DNA of 8,921 nucleotides, taken from assembly GCA_005791855.1 (NCBI GenBank), contig SXUH01000244.1, positions 1 to 8,921 of the forward strand, written 5' to 3'. Below, piece after piece: positions 6,287-8,921 of this stretch. The position numbers and the translations under genes are program-made. The DNA comes from Bdellovibrionales bacterium. GTDB lineage: Bacteria > Bdellovibrionota > Bacteriovoracia > Bacteriovoracales > Bacteriovoracaceae. How positions within the stretch are numbered: the stretch's first letter is position 1; every line of letters starts with the position of its first letter. The notes under the pieces were generated by a model. The model worked only from the letters and a program-made list of their open reading frames with translations. It had not been told where the DNA came from and did not search any database.

Positions 6287-6331
6287 CCATTAAATCTAGC
6301 GCGGAATTCGGAGATTATCTACGGGATTTGC
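6287..6331 (-). promoter_or_regulatory. Short AT-richer gap with a possible -10 box before the GH84 gene
   Basis: The 45-nt gap contains GATAAT (complement of 6314-6319), a 5/6 match to TATAAT, placed about 27 nt before the GH84 start. No convincing -35 hexamer sits 16-18 nt further upstream, where the sequence is the end of the lipoprotein gene. There is no hairpin with a U-tract to terminate the lipoprotein transcript, so read-through is equally possible. Confidence 0.25.
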
Positions 6332-8623
6332 TCACGGCCGGTAAACGCAGCGGAAGCCGAGTGTTATATCCGGTTCGTTGGATTCGTACTGGAGGCTCAG
6401 GGTGAAGAGACCCGCGTCGCCGCCGCTGTTGAAGCCTCCACCGCGCTTGGCGGCTCCACCGCCGATGGGGTTACCCCCGCCATCCACCAGGGTTCCGAAG
6501 ATTCGGCCGAGGTTGAAGGTCGAAGTGTAGCTCGCGGCCGTGACGTTCGCCGGGTTCCCCGGGAGGTACTCGGCGGCGGTGAGCGCTGGACACTGGGCTG
6601 CCACGTCCGGAAACTCGACCCAGTTGTCTGGACACGTCAGGGGTCCGAGGTCGAGGGCCCCGCCGAGGGTCCAGTCCACCCATTCGTTCACGTTTCCGGA
6701 GATGTCCCAGATCTCGTCGCCGAAGCCCAGGAAGTAGGTTCTCCGCTGGTCCTGCCCGAGGACAGCAGTGTTCCCGGTTCCATCGTAGGGGTCGGTGTCA
6801 TCGGTGACGTCCAAGGTCGTTCCCGGGAGGAAGTCACTGTGGCCCACGAAGAGCTTCCCCGTTCCCACGGTCCCCGAGGTCCAGTTCGTGCCGATGCCCT
6901 CGATCTCTCTGGCGATGGTCATCCACTCCGCGTTGGACATGAGGTCGAAGGTCCCTCCCCCGAACCCCGGGAGCGAGGTGCAGGCGGTCTTCGCCGTCGT
7001 CTGGGTGACGCTCACCCAGGGAGATCCCGTCATCTGGGAGACGGGAACGCTACCGACGTCTTCCTTCGCCTCGTACTTCATGACACAGAAGCCACCCACC
7101 CCGAGGGTCGGGTTGGCGTTGACCTGGACGTACTCGGGAGGACAGTTGATGATGTCGTACGGAAGGGTCGCCGTCGAGCAGGCGGAGGTCACGGCGAGCG
7201 CGCTCGACGCCGTCGCGTAGAAGCTGTAGCTCCCGAGCGCCAGGGCGGAGCTCGTGAGGTTGATGGTGTCGCCGGCCGCGGTTCCGGAGGCCACGAGGTT
7301 GGTGCACCCGGGGCCGCTGTAGAGGCGGATGAGGTCTCCGGTCTTCACTCCCTGCACCTGGACCACCGGCGTGCTCCGGGAGGCGTTCGGGAGGACGAGG
7401 GAGAAGCCCGACGGAGGCGTCGGGGCCGCGTTCATGGTGACGGTGATGCTGTTGGTGTTCGAGTCTTCGTTCCCGAGGGAGTCCTTCGCCCGCACCCGGT
7501 AGGTGTAGGTCTGGCCCGGGGTGAGGCCCGTCACGGTCCTCGAGACCGCCGGGTCGGCGACGGAGAACCGGAGCACCGGCGACCCCATGACGATCTCGTA
7601 GATCTCGTAGGTCACCGCCGCCGCGTCGTCGAGCCAGTTGATGGTGAGGGCGGTGTCTGACTTGTTGGTGATGGAGGTGATCCCGCTGAAGAGGTCGACG
7701 GTGTAGGCCACGCTCGCCGTCGAGCAGGCCGAGGAGTTCGGGACCGAGTTGGTCGCGTTGGCGAAGAACGTGTACGGCCCGGCCGGGAGGACGGAGGTCG
7801 TGAGGTTGATGGTGGATCCGGTCGCCACGCCGGAGGCGACCTGGGCCGTGCAGCCGTTGTCGGTGAACACTCTCACCGTGTCTCCGTTCTTCACGCCCGC
7901 CACGCGGATCGAGGGCGTCTCCCGGGACGGGTGCGGAGTGTTCAGCGTGAGGCCCGACGGGATGTCCGGAGCCGCGTTCATGGTCACGGACACGTTGTTC
8001 GTGTTCGTGTCTTCGGTCGTGGAGGAATCCACGGATCGCACGCGGAAGGTGTAGAGCGTGCTCGGCGTCCTCCCCGTGAGGGTCGCGGAGGTCGCGGGAG
8101 CCGCGACGGTGGTGACGAGCACGGGGCTCCCGGAGGTCATGTCGTAGATCCGGTAGGACACGGCCACGCTGTCGGCGAGCCAGTTGATCCGGAGGGTGGA
8201 GTCGGTCCGCTGGTCGATGGTGCTGATCCCCGCGAAGATCACGACCGAGTAGGCGACGCTCGCCGAGGAGCACTTCGAGACCCCGGTCTTCGCGTTGGTG
8301 GAGTTCGAGTAGAAGGTGTAGTTCCCCATGGCGAGGCTCGTGGTGGTGAGGTCGATGGTCGTCCCGCTCGCGACGCCGGAGGCGACCTCGGTCGTGCAGG
8401 AACTGTCGGTGAAGAGGCGGACCGTGTCTCCGCTCTCCACGCCGCTCACCCGCACCCGGGGAGTTTCCCGGGCCGGTGCCGGGAGGACGAGGGCGAGCGC
8501 GCTCGGGGCCGCCGTCACCGGCGGCGGCGTGGTGAGCTTCGCGACTCCATTACAGGCCGCTACCACGGTCAGGAGTAATAGGTTGAGGATGGGCCTGGTT
8601 CGGGCGGAGTGGGACGCTGTCAT
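6332..8623 (-). CDS. Lipoprotein with Ig-like/FN3 tandem modules and C-terminal SUMF1-like domain
   Basis: This is a 763-residue envelope protein. The N-terminus has a short Arg-containing n-region, a hydrophobic core (residues 12-23) and a VAAC lipobox with Cys24, so it should be lipid-anchored. Residues 41-224 and 225-406 are two copies of an Ig-like domain followed by a fibronectin-III-like domain (IxWL...YxIY...Y.FRVR/YRVR). Residues 407-490 are a third Ig-like domain alone. Paired Cys in each Ig-like domain lie exactly 42 residues apart (76/118, 258/300, 440/482), suggesting one disulfide each. Residues about 494-763 form a SUMF1/EgtB/PvdO-type domain: FCVMKYEAKED (512-522), LMSNAEWMTIAREIE (561-575), IWDISGNVNEWVDWT (638-652), RGGGF (727-731) and GFRCV (756-760). 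The FGE catalytic Cys pair is not present in the expected late region, so enzymatic formylglycine formation is unlikely. A surface binding or adhesion role is inference. No Shine-Dalgarno precedes ATG 8623. Confidence 0.88.
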   Translation of the reverse strand: MTASHSARTRPILNLLLLTVVAACNGVAKLTTPPPVTAAPSALALVLPAPARETPRVRVSGVESGDTVRLFTDSSCTTEVASGVASGTTIDLTTTSLAMGNYTFYSNSTNAKTGVSKCSSASVAYSVVIFAGISTIDQRTDSTLRINWLADSVAVSYRIYDMTSGSPVLVTTVAAPATSATLTGRTPSTLYTFRVRSVDSSTTEDTNTNNVSVTMNAAPDIPSGLTLNTPHPSRETPSIRVAGVKNGDTVRVFTDNGCTAQVASGVATGSTINLTTSVLPAGPYTFFANATNSVPNSSACSTASVAYTVDLFSGITSITNKSDTALTINWLDDAAAVTYEIYEIVMGSPVLRFSVADPAVSRTVTGLTPGQTYTYRVRAKDSLGNEDSNTNSITVTMNAAPTPPSGFSLVLPNASRSTPVVQVQGVKTGDLIRLYSGPGCTNLVASGTAAGDTINLTSSALALGSYSFYATASSALAVTSACSTATLPYDIINCPPEYVQVNANPTLGVGGFCVMKYEAKEDVGSVPVSQMTGSPWVSVTQTTAKTACTSLPGFGGGTFDLMSNAEWMTIAREIEGIGTNWTSGTVGTGKLFVGHSDFLPGTTLDVTDDTDPYDGTGNTAVLGQDQRRTYFLGFGDEIWDISGNVNEWVDWTLGGALDLGPLTCPDNWVEFPDVAAQCPALTAAEYLPGNPANVTAASYTSTFNLGRIFGTLVDGGGNPIGGGAAKRGGGFNSGGDAGLFTLSLQYESNEPDITLGFRCVYRP
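7154..8503 (-). repeat. 2.5 copies of a 546-bp in-frame tandem repeat inside the lipoprotein gene
   Basis: Unit 1 is about 7952-8503, unit 2 about 7406-7951, and the half unit about 7154-7405. The motif GTGAGGT(T/C)GATGGT on the + strand recurs at 7254, 7800 and 8346, spaced exactly 546 bp (182 codons) each time. Protein identity between units is moderate rather than near perfect: GDTVRLFTD, GDTVRVFTD and GDLIRLYSG are the equivalent strands. These are therefore old duplications under selection, not a recent expansion. Confidence 0.85.
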
Positions 8624-8633
8624 ATCTAAGTAA

Positions 8634-8662
8634 TTTATCGACGGTTTCGAGGAAGTTCTTAA
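8634..8662 (-). promoter_or_regulatory. Candidate sigma70-type promoter for the lipoprotein gene
   Basis: The 83-nt gap 8624-8706 is markedly AT-richer than its surroundings. On the minus strand TTAAGA (complement of 8657-8662) and GATAAA (complement of 8634-8639) are separated by 17 nt. Each is a 4/6 match to consensus. A start point about 7 nt past the -10 box would leave only a few leader bases before ATG 8623. That agrees with the absence of a Shine-Dalgarno but is unproven. Confidence 0.3.
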
Positions 8663-8706
8663 GACAATTAATGATCTTTAGGGATTGTGAATCCGGGGGG
8701 TTAGGC

Positions 8707-8921
8707 CTAGAGGGTTTCCAGGAAGACTTTTGCTTTTTTCCGGAGCTCTTCGAAGTTCCCGAGGGTCTTCTTCAGGTGGATGACGCTGAGGTTATTCGTC
8801 GCCTTGTGAGCGTAGACGATGGCGTGGAACTCCCGCGAGAAGTCCGGATCCTCCTCGAAGCCGGTGATCGTGCTCGCGCGCTTGAAGAGCTGCCGGCAGT
8901 ACTCGGACCAGCTCCGGTCGA
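8707..8921 (-). CDS. Hypothetical protein, C-terminal 71 residues (5' end outside window)
   Basis: An uninterrupted minus-strand frame runs from the window edge to TAG at 8707-8709. It encodes a charged, probably helical C-terminus (segments LFKRASTITGFEEDPDFSRE, FHAIVYAHKATNNLSVIHLK and ELRKKAKVFLETL). Several reasons support real coding: no internal stops, G/C-ending codons like its neighbours, and an abrupt switch to AT-rich sequence right after the stop. No family is recognised, and no start, signal or membrane segment can be judged. It precedes the lipoprotein in the same direction but is separated from it by the promoter-like gap. Confidence 0.6.
   Translation of the reverse strand, partial: DRSWSEYCRQLFKRASTITGFEEDPDFSREFHAIVYAHKATNNLSVIHLKKTLGNFEELRKKAKVFLETL

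Noticed and set aside
6074..7660. 528-codon + strand frame opposite the GH84 and lipoprotein genes
   Set aside because: It crosses two well-supported genes and their gap, and its low-complexity Gly/Glu/Val/Arg composition has no motifs.
8682..8694. GGATT-GTG-AATCC inverted repeat as a terminator or operator after the 8707 gene
   Set aside because: It is only a 5-bp stem with no U-tract, too weak to support either function from this sequence alone.

Overview
This is a GC-rich bacterial window. It is probably chromosomal DNA from a high-GC relative of Bdellovibrionota/Bacteriovoracia or another former 'Deltaproteobacteria' lineage. That placement is inference. It rests on the strongly G/C-ending codons and on the right-hand lipoprotein, whose Ig-like/fibronectin-III modules lead into a SUMF1-type domain of a style I associate with that group. 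No 16S or other phylogenetic marker is present. The window shows no tRNA, rRNA, CRISPR array or transposase.

Left half (1-4313, + strand): five tightly packed co-directional genes. In order they are the 3' end of a GTP-cyclohydrolase-II-like gene (URC1 type), a DUF1688 gene (URC4 type), uracil phosphoribosyltransferase (upp), uridine kinase (udk) and a sodium:solute symporter. URC1 and URC4 are signature genes of the alternative uracil-catabolism (URC) route first worked out in the yeast Lachancea kluyveri. There uracil is first converted to UMP and then broken down without the classical reductive or Rut pathways. Here upp makes UMP from uracil, udk makes UMP from uridine, URC1 and URC4 are the dedicated catabolic proteins, and the symporter is a candidate importer. 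This is the most coherent system in the window.

Two features break the uniformity of this operon. Third-position G+C falls from about 93% to 50% inside upp (from about 1938), and this is followed by a structured, hairpin-forming intergenic element (about 2139-2222) just before udk.

Middle (4310-6286, - strand): three genes with overlapping or abutting ends, read right to left. They are a GH84-type beta-N-acetylglucosaminidase (O-GlcNAcase-like) without a visible signal peptide, an RNA 2',3'-cyclic phosphodiesterase (thpR), and a small tail-anchored protein. The last converges on the symporter, and their stop codons interlock within one CTAG.

Right part (6332-8921, - strand): a 763-residue lipoprotein carrying 2.5 copies of an exact 546-bp (182-residue) tandem unit, a short AT-rich promoter-like gap, and the 3' end of an unidentified gene running off the window.
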